Below, in pieces: positions 49,670 to 62,804 of a DNA stretch of 64,000 nt. A program made the position numbers and the translations under genes. The DNA comes from Pyxicephalus adspersus (taxonomy: Eukaryota; Chordata; Amphibia; Anura; Pyxicephalidae). Below the pieces are notes generated by a model. That model was given only the letters and a program-made list of their open reading frames with translations, was not told the origin of the DNA and searched no databases. The stretch lies in contig NC_092859.1 of NCBI RefSeq assembly GCF_032062135.1, forward strand, positions 35,203,482 to 35,267,481. The letters are read 5' to 3'. The stretch's first letter is position 1; the number at the start of each line of letters is the position of its first letter.

Positions 49670-50570
49670 TCTAGGATCCCCCGTTGCAATTATTCTCTTT
49701 GCACAGAATGGAATTCAAATGTCATTACATAAGTATAATTCTGTGCTGTAATGACTTCCAAATGCCAGAGGTAAAGAGAATAAGACCCACACCTGTCACA
49801 TGACAGAAAAGCAGAAAAAGGGTTAAAAACTGTATAGGTATGGGTGAGACCAAGACAAGTTGGGGGGAAAAATGGGGGTGAGTTTAGTGGTTGAAATGCA
49901 ACTTGCTAAAGAAATGTCATAACACAAGGAAGGGCAGAACCAAAATTCATTAGCAGAAAGAGATAGAATCATTTGTTGCAACAGCATAGAAGTTATTGCT
50001 GTCTTCAATAAAAGTCTACCCAGTATCTCGTGGCACAGTTAGGAGAAGCAGTGGGGCACAATCACAAGAAGAATAGTCTATATCTACACTACTTTTATAA
50101 CTCTTCCTGTTTACATCTGCTGGGATTTTGGACTTGAAGAAGAACATTTCTAAGCACTGGAAAATTTTAGACTATCTATGGCCTTTGTAGGTCAAATCTA
50201 CAAGACATAAAGTTTCCAATCTGTGCTGAATTACGAAATAATTCAAAACAAATCAGTTCTGTCTTCAAGCACAATTAACTTTCTTATAAAGTCATGTATG
50301 AAACATTATCAACGAATCAATTTAGGTTATGCAAGTTTTTCTGTGCTTTTTGGAAGATGGAACTCCAGTTCTAGTGAATTTCTAGCACAGCACTACACTG
50401 TATTTTATCTCCATCACAGATCATCAGTATGTCAGTAATCCTACTCCAAAAAATCCATACAGCTTCAGATTCTGATGAGGGGGGCTCTTGTGTGTGATAG
50501 ATTATTTCCAAACTCAATATCCAATGTAAAATTTAATCTAACATTCCCTCAAACATCCCATTGTGGGAAT
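49670..50570. other. Intron sequence with no recognised element
   Basis: No exon or repeat family supported. Confidence 0.4.
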
Positions 50571-50574
50571 CGTC

Positions 50575-50660
50575 CAGGCCCATGTTTCAATGGCAGTAAT
50601 TGATTCCCATCAGGGAATGTTTAAGGGAATGTCAGATACCCTGTTTTATAAATAGATCCC
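50575..50660 (+). repeat. Short repeat shared with 33830-33905
   Basis: CATGTTTCAATGGCAGTAAT, GATTCCCATCAGGGAATG, GGGAATGTCAGATACCC and TTTATAAATAGATCCC match the 33830 copy in order. The upstream AACATTCCCTCAAACATCCC may be the opposite arm, which would make this a MITE of about 120 bp. Confidence 0.45.
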
Positions 50661-51340
50661 AAACTATGTTTCTGCAGAAGAAATATTAAGCCCTTTCTCA
50701 AATACCTATCAAGCGCATCAAAATGTTTTTAAACATAAGGTTTTTTACAGGTCTCTAAATATCAAATGAGTTTTTACCCTAATCTAAGGATAGTGAACTT
50801 TCTGAGCCATGCAAATATAGCTTAATGTTCTTGGGCCAATTGCATTTACAACTTCTGAATTCATTGACAGGTGCCTCTGTCCGATCTGAAATCAAGTTTT
50901 TGATTGCCACCGGTATGTAAAAGACATTCAAACCTTTTGAAGCTAGCAAAAGTCTGTCAACAAAACAAGACCTAAAGCTGATATGAATAAACAACAAATA
51001 TTGATATGGCTCTGCATCCTTACATTGCAAGCAGTGTAGGCACCAAAGTTCAATTTAGCATCATCATCTATACAGCATAGCTTGGAGAGGGGGTGGAAAA
51101 AAGCAGTAAAAAGAGCCAATCAGTTTTGCTGCAAGGCGCAATGTTGATAAGAAGAGATAGAAGAACGACAGAGAGAAAAGCTGATCTGCTGCTTCTGCCC
51201 TACAATCACAGAGAGGGGGGTTTGGGGAGAAGACTTATGGAAGTTATACAGGTTGCAATAGAAAAAAAAGTCCTTTTATCTGCTATGCTGGGAGAGCTCT
51301 GTAAATTTCAGTATTAGACAGACACAAGTACAATCAGGGT

Positions 51341-51342
<2 letters not shown>

Positions 51343-51392
<50 letters not shown>
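51343..51392. repeat. (AT)25 microsatellite
   Basis: About 50 bases of uninterrupted AT. Confidence 0.97.
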
Positions 51393-51394
<2 letters not shown>

Positions 51395-51629
51395 TTTGTG
51401 TCATCACCAGTTTGTCTGGGGTTACACTTTAAAAACATACTTAAAACAAATGCAGCAACATAAATGATACACTAAGCAAACAAACATTCAATGTAATAAC
51501 AGAAAAGAAGTCAGAAGAACAATTCTGCAGCACTACAATCATTCTTAGCTCTTGTAAACACCTTACAATATATCCCTGTATAAGTAATTAATTGTTCTTT
51601 TATGTAAACTGACTAGTAATTTCAGTTTA

Positions 51630-51900
51630 CAGGCCCTTTGATGACATGTTTCGCGGTTGGAAACCTCCTTGATCTCAGTATTATCCGCCTCAGTTCTTCA
51701 GTTTCTTTTTTTGTCATAGCTCCGGCTGTCTTTTTCTATGGCACCTTACAGCTGTAACAACCAACCTGTCAGCACTGCTTGGGAGCGTTAATGCTCATAC
51801 AGACCATACAGGATGTCACACAAGTGAGCGCCTTGTCACTCAGCCTAATGGTGTCTTTGAAGTTAGCTGGTTCCTGCTTGTAGATGTCACACCTAATATA
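51630..51900. repeat. Possible interspersed repeat
   Basis: CATGTTTCGCGGTTGGAAAC is a phrase style I have seen in frog repeats, and the block is less AT-rich than its neighbours. No second copy was found in the window and no ends are defined. Confidence 0.25.
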
Positions 51901-51909
51901 TAGCCACAT

Positions 51910-54900
51910 GGAAAGAAGGGACTATTACATATAGGTTTGTATCAGGATTTGTATCAGAAAATTACTATAGGCCAAAAATGGAGTGAAAGTGCACCTATAC
52001 TGAACATCATACAAGTCTGCAGAATGAGCTGCTTAGATCAGGCTGTAAATACCTTACCCCATTTTTAAAGGGTGCCAAGAGTCCCAAAACCTGTAAGATT
52101 TAAAAATCAATGTAAGCTATGTACAGCTGAACTTTGTCCAAACTTGGCTGATCACTATGTTGGGACCCTCACCAGCAGATGGACAGGGGTTAAACCAAAG
52201 CTTAAAAAAATCAAAATAAAGTTGCTACTTGCATTAGGACTAGCAAATGCAGTTGTAGTACAGTTATTGATTCCTCATGCCAGTGAACCTCTGCCTTGGG
52301 ACAGATGCTACAACATGTTTCCCCCAGCAGTAGCCCCATAAAGAATGAATGGGGTGGCAGTGATCTGTCAAATTTGCAAGTGTTGGTTTTTTAGGAAGAG
52401 TGACCAAGTGGCTGACAAGGTGCCAGCTGCCTGGAGTTGTGCAGAAACTCTGATCCTGAGGTAGGTCTTTACCTGCCCTCCATCCTCTGACACAGTATTG
52501 TGGATATCCCTGTTTTTACCTCTGCACTATAGGGAAGATTTTCACCTACTTCTTTTCTCTGTAAAGTCCACCACAAAAATAGTATCTGATGCTTTTATCA
52601 TAAAGATCCTTCAGGCACTTCTTGTTATGGGGTGATAACACTCTGCTTCTGTATCCTCACTGCGCTCCTGCTTTGTCAACAGGGCTTTCATACGAAACTA
52701 CAACACAAATTAGGTTGGCATGGTCCACTATTGTCGCCACCAGAAAACCCAGAAATGCCATCACTATAGTCCATGTAGACAGTAAGTGGCTGCTGGAAAT
52801 CAGCAGCACTGAAACACAAAAAAGGCTAAAAAACAAATATCATACAGTAAGGGTTAACATCTATTGTAACATCTTGGGGATTCTTGGTAATTCTTGGTAA
52901 TTACTTCTATTTGTGCAGACCCTCTAGCTAGCCTAACTATTTAGAATTTACACCTGGTTGTAAACAACATAAAAATAGTTCTGATTGAATCTAGGTCATT
53001 GTAGCTTGAAGAAGAACTGAGAACCTTACACATCTCTAAACACTTTTTTTCGCAGCAGACCGGTGAGTGTGATTAAACCTGCAGACCTAAAACCACAGCT
53101 GCAACAAGACATCTACCGGTAGGCCTTTCAGCTCCATACACCTATGCAAATATTGTGGTTTGTCAAAGACAAGCAAAAGAAAAATAAAGTTCCCACGCTC
53201 CTTCCTTTAACTCCTGGCAAAGAACGTCGGATGAATTATATCCACACCCAGATATCCTTTAATTGCACACTCGCAAACCAGTAAACTACAGCTTTCAAAG
53301 GCCTACACCTCACACAACTCCTCCACGTTTTATTGACTGATGTAAATTAGGCTAACCGTGGCATGGGAGAAATTCCTTTATTGCAATAGGATGATGCAGC
53401 TAATGAAATAAAGTGAGATTAGCATAAGGAACTGAGTCACCTCTGCAATTTGTCATGGTCATCCGAGATGTGGCTCAACCTATGTCTAACATCTTTGAAA
53501 GTAAACTGTATCTTTCATCTATTGGCTGCTAAATGGTAGCCAATGAGCCCAAGTGTGGCCTATTTTGTTTTTTAAATGCCCACCTGGGCTCCAAAAAGGT
53601 AGCTTTGACTACAATACTTTCCTTAAAACTGCAGATGTCCTCTGCATTACCTCTTTTTGGCCACAAGATGTTCTCAGTTTTCTGGGTTGATATGCACTGA
53701 ACCCAGAAGTTTAAGGAAGGCTGAGTGGTGGGTGTAATGGCCCTGTCCACTGGGCAGCGCACCATGCACATACACTGTAATGATGAAGAAAGCAAAGCTG
53801 TGTCATCATGTTAGTGCTGCTCACTACATCATCCAGAAATGCCAAACACCAAAAAAAGACTGAAATGGAAAACCCGGCATAAAATACTATGTGTGGGGGA
53901 AGCAAGGGTGATATTGGCTTAGGGAGAGATGGGGCCAAAGGGGAGAAATAGAGCTCCAAGTTGGGCTCTAAACTAACCCCCAATAAAAAAAAAAAATATT
54001 GCAGCTAACCTTTGTTTTAGTCATGTTTCTTTAGTTTAGACTTTCTATGCTTATGGAGCTACTTACCTCTGATTTACTTTGTAGTTCATGGAAGACAGCT
54101 AAGAAAGATGATCATTCAAGTGCTCAAAGGACACTGCATTTCTAAACGGATCAATAAGTATGTTTCTGTACTCGCAGAAAATGTACAGCTACCAAACCTA
54201 TGGACTGGTAAACTTGAGTTGTGTTAAATTATTTATTATGGGATTGTTATATACTCATATATAGTCTCACTGGTCAAATAATAAAGCTGGGAATCTGGTA
54301 GTATAGCAGCAAATCAAACAAATAATTTCATATATTTTTAGGTATCTTTTTGCATCTCCTAATTTGTTGCTGGTTGTAAAATGATCCCCAAACTATGTCA
54401 GATACATGCCCATTTGTTTAGGTGGAAACACTCAAATCTGAGGTGCCCAGGCAAAGTATGATTACCATCCCAAAACGTCTGAAAAAGTTCATGTCTGAAC
54501 ACGACACATGCTATAGTACTAGCTAAACAATTCCCAATTCCATACAAATGAGATGAAATAATTACACAAAACACCCACACCACTGTGAGATAATGCACCA
54601 AGGTTATTATTAGAATGTAGATTCATGGCAAAAACATGTTAATATCATAAAACCAAGAAGAGACTACTGACTGCAGTTTAATCTGTACAGTATATCAACT
54701 TAACCTTACATCCAAGTGTTAACATGGTAATATGATGATTTAAAAAATGTTCAATTCCTTTATTTATTGGTAATTAGAATGCAATGGTGTGATAAATGGG
54801 AAGAGCACAATGTTTCCAGTATAGGCAAGTAAAAAAAAAGTTAAATACAAGAACACTGGATTAACCCTTATCACGGGATGTCTGATTATTACAAGTTGAA

Positions 54901-55260
54901 CGTCAATAAGGAAATATGAAATGTCATTACCAGGATCTCTGCGTAAAGCTTTCCATTCTAATTTGCAGGGTGTGAAATTGGAAAGGCGTGGAAAGGAACA
55001 TCTGAAATTGGGTCAGGGCTTGAAGTTGGCCACAAGATACGAAGAAAGAATTAGAGGAGACAGGAGAAAAAATGGGGGGAGCTTTGCAAGCCTAATCACA
55101 AACCCAAAGAATAACATAAAAAAGTCTATTATGTGTCAAATACAGAATCAAAAGTTTATTAAAATAAGTGATATCTGAGCCTGGGGTAGTCCTAAATCAT
55201 TTATGGATTTTTGAATATAATATTTATAAATAAATAATGCAATGTGTCAGAATTTATCTA
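51910..55260. other. Intron sequence with no recognised element
   Basis: Scattered open frames up to 92 residues, none with splice context or recognisable content. A short tandem duplication (TTCTTGGTAA twice) lies near 52883-52902. Confidence 0.4.
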
Positions 55261-55269
55261 ATTAATAAT

Positions 55270-56510
55270 TGGAGGGATGAACTTTCTTAGGCATTATTTA
55301 TGTGTACGTGCCATTGTTCTCTCCCATGTAGGAGGAGATGTAGATTGCAGAGAGCAGGGAGACATTGTGCAGGATTAATCAGCTGGATTAGTAATGACTT
55401 TTTGTGGGTTTGCTTTTCGCAGGTGATGCAGGTGTAGTAAAAATCTGCTAGATTGTTGTGCAACAAAATCCCAGTTGTTGACTGGATGATTTGGCATAGT
55501 TGTTCCCAAAATTGTAACGGTTTTTGGCACAACCAAAAAATGTGCACGCTACTTTTTCTCACATCACCAGAATAAAGGTAAACCTGAGGGAAAAACTTAT
55601 GAAGAACCACCAGCGTGTGGTACCATCTGTAAAGTAATTTATAGCTAATTTCCTAATAGTGGCCGAATAGAGTCAAGATTTCTTCCCTATCTGAGATGTA
55701 GAGGAAAGGAATCAGTAAAAACCAGTAGGGTACCATAGCGTGAGCAACCAAATCCACATGTCATGGGGCCCTCTAAAGGCAAGAGTTGTTCATATAAGGG
55801 CAGTGATGAGTGGAAGGGGTGGAAGGGGTAGCATATAATGAGTGAGTTGTAACCCTCTTCAAAAGCCTAACAGGTGTGGCATGGAAGAGTCCTGGACTTG
55901 TGCCATGATTGGCCATTTGTTGTGGTAGCAGGAGAGTAACCCTAAAGATATTCGAGAAGGTATAATTTTTAGAAGATAAGATCACCAATTTCTGGCGGAA
56001 AAGTTGATGACACATAACTGGAGTTAATAGGAAAGGGGCTATGACGACTACTTAGAACGTTGGACTGATTGCAATATGTTTAAGTAATTTAGGAGGAAAT
56101 GTAGGTAGATTTTTCCAATGGGATGACAATGGTAGACTCTCCAATGAGATAGAAGAACTTTGTTGTTTGTTTAAGATGGTGGCATCTACTAGCAAGATAA
56201 ATTCCTAATGGTAAAGCATGGGGTCTGGCTGGCCAAAACCAACTCTGAGTTAAGGTTTAGCTTAGCAGGGAACCCCATGTCTTGGCATGGCCTTGGGCCC
56301 AATGTGATTTGATGAGTTTTATTATAACTGATTTTAGAAATGAAAAGAACACAAAGACAGGCAGAATTTGTGGTAACTGTAGTAAATGAGGCATGATGTT
56401 CAATTTTAAGATTTGGTATCTGCAGCTTTTAATAAAATAAAACCTGGTGATCCTGCTATGAAGGTCCCTGTCCAGACTCTGTCTGTTACAGGATGACAAG
56501 TGGCTTAAAC
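55270..56510 (-). mobile_element. Tx1/L1-type LINE ORF2 C-terminal fragment
   Basis: Minus-strand frames give pieces of an L1/Tx1-clade ORF2 downstream of the reverse-transcriptase core. 56257-56500 has LNIMPHLLQLPQILPVFV, the L-x-x-x-P-x-x-L-x-L-x-x-x-L-P motif that precedes the late domain. 55600-55660 has ISYKLLYRWYHTLVVLHK and 55540-55600 has FFPQVYLYSGD, HIFWLCQ and FWEQLCQIIQ, the Trp-Tyr/His-Ile-Phe-Trp region near the ORF2 end. The pieces are in different frames with stops, so the copy is dead. The 5' part with endonuclease and catalytic RT motifs is absent, and no poly-A tail is obvious at the 3' side. Confidence 0.75.
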
Positions 56511-56519
56511 ACAAATTAT

Positions 56520-59440
56520 TAGATACTCAGCTAACGGTAACAACAGTAGACCTTACTAATGTGGGTTTAAATGGCTACTGTACTCTACCTGTGATAGAGT
56601 GACAACACAGAAGCAAACTTAGAGACAGGGACAGAGTGTTTTCTCTTTATAACAGGAAATGTCTGATCAAGAATCAGGATAAAAAATACTGAAAACTCTT
56701 CTTAGAGCTTATATAAGATTTCAGGAATTTACATATACTTTTAATCGCTCACACCTAAATGTTTACTAAAACACATTAAAAACTCTTTAAATCTAGAAAA
56801 AGGAAAGATAGCCAGGTACGTGTGTTCTACCCTGTGACCTTTCCATCACACGCTCTAACCTGCTGTCTTTGTATGACTCTCTGATGACTTCAGCTGCAGT
56901 TTCAAAACAACATTAATAATTAGTATGCGGTACAGAGGCATCACCAGAAGTGTTTGGCTGGGATCGGGGCACTTGGCCACGGACAGTAAAAACATGTCTG
57001 TTCTTCTGTGTCAGATGCCAGATAATAAGAGCTGGGAATTAATTTCACACGTGAAAGCCAAAATACACGCAGGACACGGTTTGCCACGTCAACCAATGTC
57101 TTTAGCTCGTGGGACACCTAAGTATTTTTTGTTGATTCTACAAATGCCACTCTAACGATGCAAAGTAACCATATAACCGTAAAAAAACTTGTAAAAGTCT
57201 CAGACATACAAGAATGTGTTACAAAACCTAAAGTGAGAATCTGAATCTTAGGTCCACCTGACCTCCATGCCGCCTACATTTCTAACACCTAAATTTAAAG
57301 TCAGTTTTGTAACTTTACATCCGCTTTAATGATGTGATGATTTAAATCTGAACTCTAGAGAACAGCTGATTACAAATATGTGAACTGTCATCTCCTCATA
57401 TAGATTTATAATTCTGTTATGTAACTTTTGTGATTTATATCTTCTACCAGACAGCACAGCCAGATGAGTGACTTCACTTTCTGTTATAGCCACCCATTGA
57501 ATAGAGAAGCAGCAGCAACACTTTGATAGGTCATCACGCTGTTCTCCTATCAGGTACACTGTCTGCACAAGTAGCACATCCTGATTGGCTCCTAGTGCTG
57601 CCCCTTTTTCAGTTTGTTGAGCAGAGAGATAGTGGGAGGCTGGTATTAAGACACTTTTAGGTATTTAGAGATGCTCTATATAATAAATAATTTAAGGAAA
57701 CTACATATATTCATTAACGAGTGTAGCTCTATCTGACATTTACCTTTATATATTATAAAAATAGCAATTCATATATTTAACATTATGTAAGAAATATGAA
57801 GACTGCTCTTGCTGATCTCACAAAAAAAAAACTAAACTTTGAAGGGGTTTACAATAACAGCTTCCAAGTTTCTCTTATGTAAGGAATACTGTGAACCACT
57901 ATTGCATGTGGCTGCCAGGTAACATGTTTTAGCCACTGGGGGCTGGACAGAAAGGTGTTTAGGTAATAAAGTAAGTAGGAAAGTGCAAAACGAACTTGTA
58001 TTGATGGTCACTTTTAAAGGTTTGCTTACTAAAGGAATACATAAGTAACGTTGACTAATTGAATGCGTGTTTACTTCAAATATCCATTCATGCGCAGAGG
58101 GTGTAACAAAACAAGGAATTTACCTTGCATGTAATTGGATGATTGCTGTGAACACAACTTCATTGGGGAGGGGGCCTATTCCCACCAGTGTAATGATATA
58201 ATGCACACATTCACATGTGGAATGCACAGCAATACACAGCACATGCATCACACTAAATTCATTCAAATAGTTGGCTGTCCTAACACAGTCCATGCTGATT
58301 TGAACAGCAATGTACTTTTGTTTTCAAAAACACAACCACAACTAAGAAAACCTTTAATGCCATCACTAAATCAAACCCTTAGTACAAGCAGGAAACAATG
58401 GTGGCAGCAATGGTCAAACAACACTTAGGTCAACTTATTATTAGTCAACTTATTATTAGTTGTGGTAGAGGTGTGTGGACTCATAAGACTGGCCAAGAGA
58501 GATATTTCAACAGGTGAAACAATTCAACAGGAGTTCGGCTTTTAGTGTTTGTGATGCAAATAAAACCCGTCTGTTTTCCTTCTGCATGAGCTGCCAGCCG
58601 GCACTGAACACACAGATGGGTTAAAAAAAAGTGGTAACTGGTTTGTGCTAGGGAACTCACAGAGAGGGTGTAACGACCTGTCATTTGTCTTTCAAAACAG
58701 TGACTGGTCTACTTATCTGTAATCACCTTTATTTTCAAAATGTGTCATTGGCTTTGCTTGTGGGAATTGATTTTATCGGCCCTAACAAAAGTATAGCAGC
58801 ATGATACTCAACGGTGATAAATCTTCCTTGATGTTAGGTCTTATGTCAACTCAACTAACAAGCGATAACACTGTCACCTATTGTTTACTAACAATTGTTC
58901 ACACAAGTTACTGCTATCTTCTTCCTGCAGACACCCCGCTCACTTGTCAAGACACCTTACAATTATCCGTATACTATAGCGCACTGGGTAAGATTCAGTA
59001 GTTCAGGGCAAATCATAGGCTTTTTGTAATGATTCTTCTTTTGTAGACATACAAGTACAAGAGAGATCATTTTAGTGTAAATAGTATTACAGATGTTTTA
59101 TCTTCATCAGATAATTCATCCAGCTGCAATGGCAAGGTGTGCTAACACAACCCCAAAAGAAAGGGAGGACATTTTAATATCCCCTAAAATATACCAATCA
59201 TGCAAAAACAGGAGGTAACATCTGCTCATTTCCACTTTTCCTGTTTTAGCAACAACCTAAAACATTGGATTAATCTTCATTTACAGTCCTATTAGTAGCA
59301 GTCACTAGGTCAAATTTTCTTATTGTGGACACAGAAAACAAAGAGGGTTTTTTTTACTCATTATTATATCAAAAACAAAATGTTTTAGCTTTAGATCCCA
59401 TGCTGTGCGCCATCCCAGTATCAAACAAGGAGAACCATAG
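56520..59440. other. Intron sequence with no recognised element
   Basis: A direct duplication of GTCAACTTATTATTA lies at about 58429-58458. No exon or repeat family supported. Confidence 0.4.
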
Positions 59441-59444
59441 AATA

Positions 59445-59555
59445 TCAGCAGCCCCTGCTTCCCTTTAGCCGTGCAGCCTGATATGTACTTTCTCGGCATC
59501 CCCAGCACATACACGATGCACAGCTGAAGAGGATTTTGGAGACAAATTTCCTCCA
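59445..59555 (+). mobile_element. LTR-like repeat, short copy
   Basis: TATCAGCAGCCCCTGCTTCC, CTTTAGCCGTGCAGCCTGAT, GGCATCCCCAGCACA and GCACAGCTGAAGAGGATTTT match 48110-48222 in order. Only the start of the longer copy is present. Confidence 0.55.
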
Positions 59556-59559
59556 AGCT

Positions 59560-62500
59560 TATATAGTTGTAAATGGTCTGGTTTCCACAAACATTCAGGT
59601 ATAGAGTATATTAAATCTTATATAAGCACTAGATACACATGCAAAAATCAGCATCTTTATTTTGTAATAACTATACAATTATGTAACTTAACAAGACTTC
59701 ACAAGCTACAATAAAATAATTCTATTTTGATTCAAAAAACATTTTGAAATGCTGGGGACAAAAAACACCTGCTCAGGTGTTTTATCTTAATTATATTGAC
59801 GTAAATAGACCACCCAACTATGTGAAATCCTCGTTGGTAACTTGGCGTGACTTCTGAGAAGGTCTAATCCCAAGATTTAGATACGTCAGACCAAAGATTC
59901 TCTGCTTAGCCCAATAAAATCTCCTCCATGTAATTATTCAACACCTAACAAATAATATTTATACCCTGGTCTTTAATACTGCAGACTACAGAAACCAAAA
60001 CATGCTGACGTTGTGCTTTTGAAAATAAAGACTGGCTACAGGAAGCTACAGTCTAACCCATGAGGCTCCAGAAGGCTTTCCCTAACCTGGAATTAAGAAA
60101 TGATATAATTAACCTGATTAAGTTAGATTTGGAGTTAGATTTAGTTAGAAAAGATTAAGACTTGTTAGGACTTTTTGTTGTCTGTGTTATGATTATTAAA
60201 ATGTATTCTCTTTATCGGTACTGGTGACCATTGCCATCGGTATAGAACAGTTGTTACCAGAAAAGAAGTAGAGGGCAACATTTCTAAAGGGGCATCTGTT
60301 TGTGGCACCTGTCCAATGAGAGAAGAATTCTACCAAGCGTAAAACAAAGGCAAATGCCTCTTGGGCCACTTTCTTTTTTGACAGATGGGGGCTGGCATAG
60401 AATGGTGTAGAATTGGGACTGGTTTTGGCTTACAATATGCAATACATTTTCACCTTTATAGTAATTTGATTCATGGCCCATATAAAAAAACTGGTGTCCT
60501 TGACTCCCATGGAGGCCTATCACCTAGCCAAGTGCCAGAACCTGGTTATGTGACCTCAGTGAGATCAGGAGCTTAGGGGGTGACCCTAAATGGACAGCTA
60601 CCCTAAGCTCTTTCAGCTACAGGTATGTGACAATCTAGTCTCAATTTGGTCCGAAAACAAGCTGACACCAAAATTAGAAGCAATGGTTTCTTATAAAATT
60701 ATTCAATCCCTTCTATTTTCTGTACTAAGCTCAGCATCAGATCTTTGAATACATTTGTTTTTTTCTTCTAGGTCTATGACTATTGTACAGAAACAAAAAG
60801 CTACTGGCCAAGTGTCATTCTTTGTAATATTTACTATTATTTCATCACGCTATTAACAATGACCTAGAGATAAGAGTAGGGACTTGAATCTGAAAATATT
60901 TTCCGTATTTCAAGGCTAAAAGCAAAAACAAGTGATTCACCTGCTTCCCCTGAACAGTTTTCAGTATAATATTATTATTATTTTGCGTCGAACAAATTTC
61001 TGTACAAAGATAAATTGATCCATTGGCTTTTTAGTGTTTTCTGAGCCACTGAACTGGAATTGGAATGCAGCTTAGGATTTCTGACTTTACACGCTGCATG
61101 CTTAAAAGTACTAAGGCCAAAAGTTCAGCACAACTTCCAAGCAGTTTACATTTTCAGATTACTCATTTTTTCTTACAACTTCTGTGGAGACTGTGGAACT
61201 TTGTAAAAATGTCTTATTACACACCTGTTTGTCAAGTTGGCAAAAAAATGAACCTGCTCAACCAGACCGTCACACTGTGCTTGATACAAACATACATTGA
61301 TAAATGATCAACCCTGCAGTTTACATCTGGAAGCCAGGTCTAATAGTCTGTTGACTTACGGAGAAGAGTTTTTTCTACAAATGAATTGACGTATGGAGAC
61401 AGTATGAACCATTTAAATCTTTTAAATACTGTAGATACCTAGCCATTACAATGCTATTGTCCAGCTCTGCTGGTTCTGTTTATTACGGCTTAATCATAAC
61501 GCTAGTTGAGGGTCACCTGTTTTTTCTTCAGTTTGAAGTCCACACAAATGTGGGGAGGTCTGTACGCATTACCTGCCCCAAACAAAGTTATCTTCTATCA
61601 GCAACAATGAGCTGCTTCCAATAAAGACAAAAAGAAGCCAGTTTTGAAGTTTTGAGTGTGGTAAACCATAGCAACCAATAAGAATTTTCTTGTACCCACG
61701 CTTGAAGCCCAACTTCAGTATATATGTATAGAGAGAGATGGGGTCCTTGGGGCATGTCCACATTAATAATAAGTGAACCCCAGCAGCAGCTCCTAGAGAC
61801 CTTTTACAAGCTTGATTTCGATTTGTGCTATAGAAATGTTAAAAGAAAACAAAATATACTGGGACATGCAGGGAGAAGAAGGATAGGGTTAAATTTTGAG
61901 CAATGCATGGGCATATTCCTTAAATGTGCCCTGTCTCCCTCATTATCTCCCAAAATGAGGGACGTGGACAACATTAGATTGTCATAGTTTTATTAAGTGT
62001 AGTTAGCTTAGGTTAGCCAAAATCAGAATGCAGATATTCCTAAACTGACCTTACAGAAACCTCTCCTAACAGACACAGTGCTTGTTATTATATGGTATTG
62101 GGTCTAATATATGTTTCCCCAGAGTACTTCTTTAAATAAGCCTGTGTGTCTACATCCAGCCCCTCTAGAGCCAGTGAGGGCTTGTTCAGTGAAGGGTCAT
62201 CAGGATCTGTGTTTACTGTATCCCACTTTCTGCTTAGATAGCTAAGAATAGAATGCCAGGGCTGTCTCCAAGCAGGATCTTGGAGCGTATAAGATTCAAT
62301 GGCTTTTGTGCTAATTGTGGAGGTTCTGCACTGTTTTGACAGGTGGCTCTTGTTTTTGAGAGCAGCGAAGCACTGCCACTGCCACTGTGAATATTTCCCA
62401 TTTGCCCACATTTAGACTTCAGATGAAACTGTCATACCTGCTCTCCCCACGCATCTTGTACAAAAAGCGATAATAGCTAAATTATGAGAATAGTCAGGAC

Positions 62501-62600
62501 ATTGAAAAAAGAGGGCAAAAACAGCAATCTTATCTGGGACCAAAACTGCAAAAGACTTGCAAGCTATACAAGTGCTTATATCACCATTCAGTTTTCACCA
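59560..62600. other. Intron sequence with no recognised element
   Basis: No exon or named repeat. A direct AGTTAGATTT repetition lies near 60121-60145. Confidence 0.4.
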
Positions 62601-62609
62601 TTCCTTTAT

Positions 62610-62800
62610 TATTTAATAAAGCTCCAAGACTGGAGAAGATAGACTATCATAGGATAACCTGGGTGATCCAGCAACCTGGAAAAAAAATCTTTAAAAATAA
62701 TTTGCTATTAGTTGGCAAATGTTTTCAATCCTGGACCAGAGGTTTGCTAGATCACCCAGGTTCTCCAATAGGAGTATCTTCTCCAGTGTTTAGAAGCATT
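62610..62800. mobile_element. Palindromic MITE family A, diverged copy
   Basis: ATTTAATAAAGCTCCAAGAC, AACCTGGGTGATCCAGCAAC, TTTGCTAGATCACCCAGGTT and ATCTTCTCCAGTGTTTAGAA keep the order of the 9246-9468 copy. Ends are eroded. Confidence 0.75.
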
Positions 62801-62804
62801 TAGC

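Noticed and set aside
55287..55610. 107-residue open frame as a host gene
   Set aside because: Its sequence is the C-terminal part of a Tx1/L1 LINE ORF2, with continuing homology across stops and frame changes upstream.
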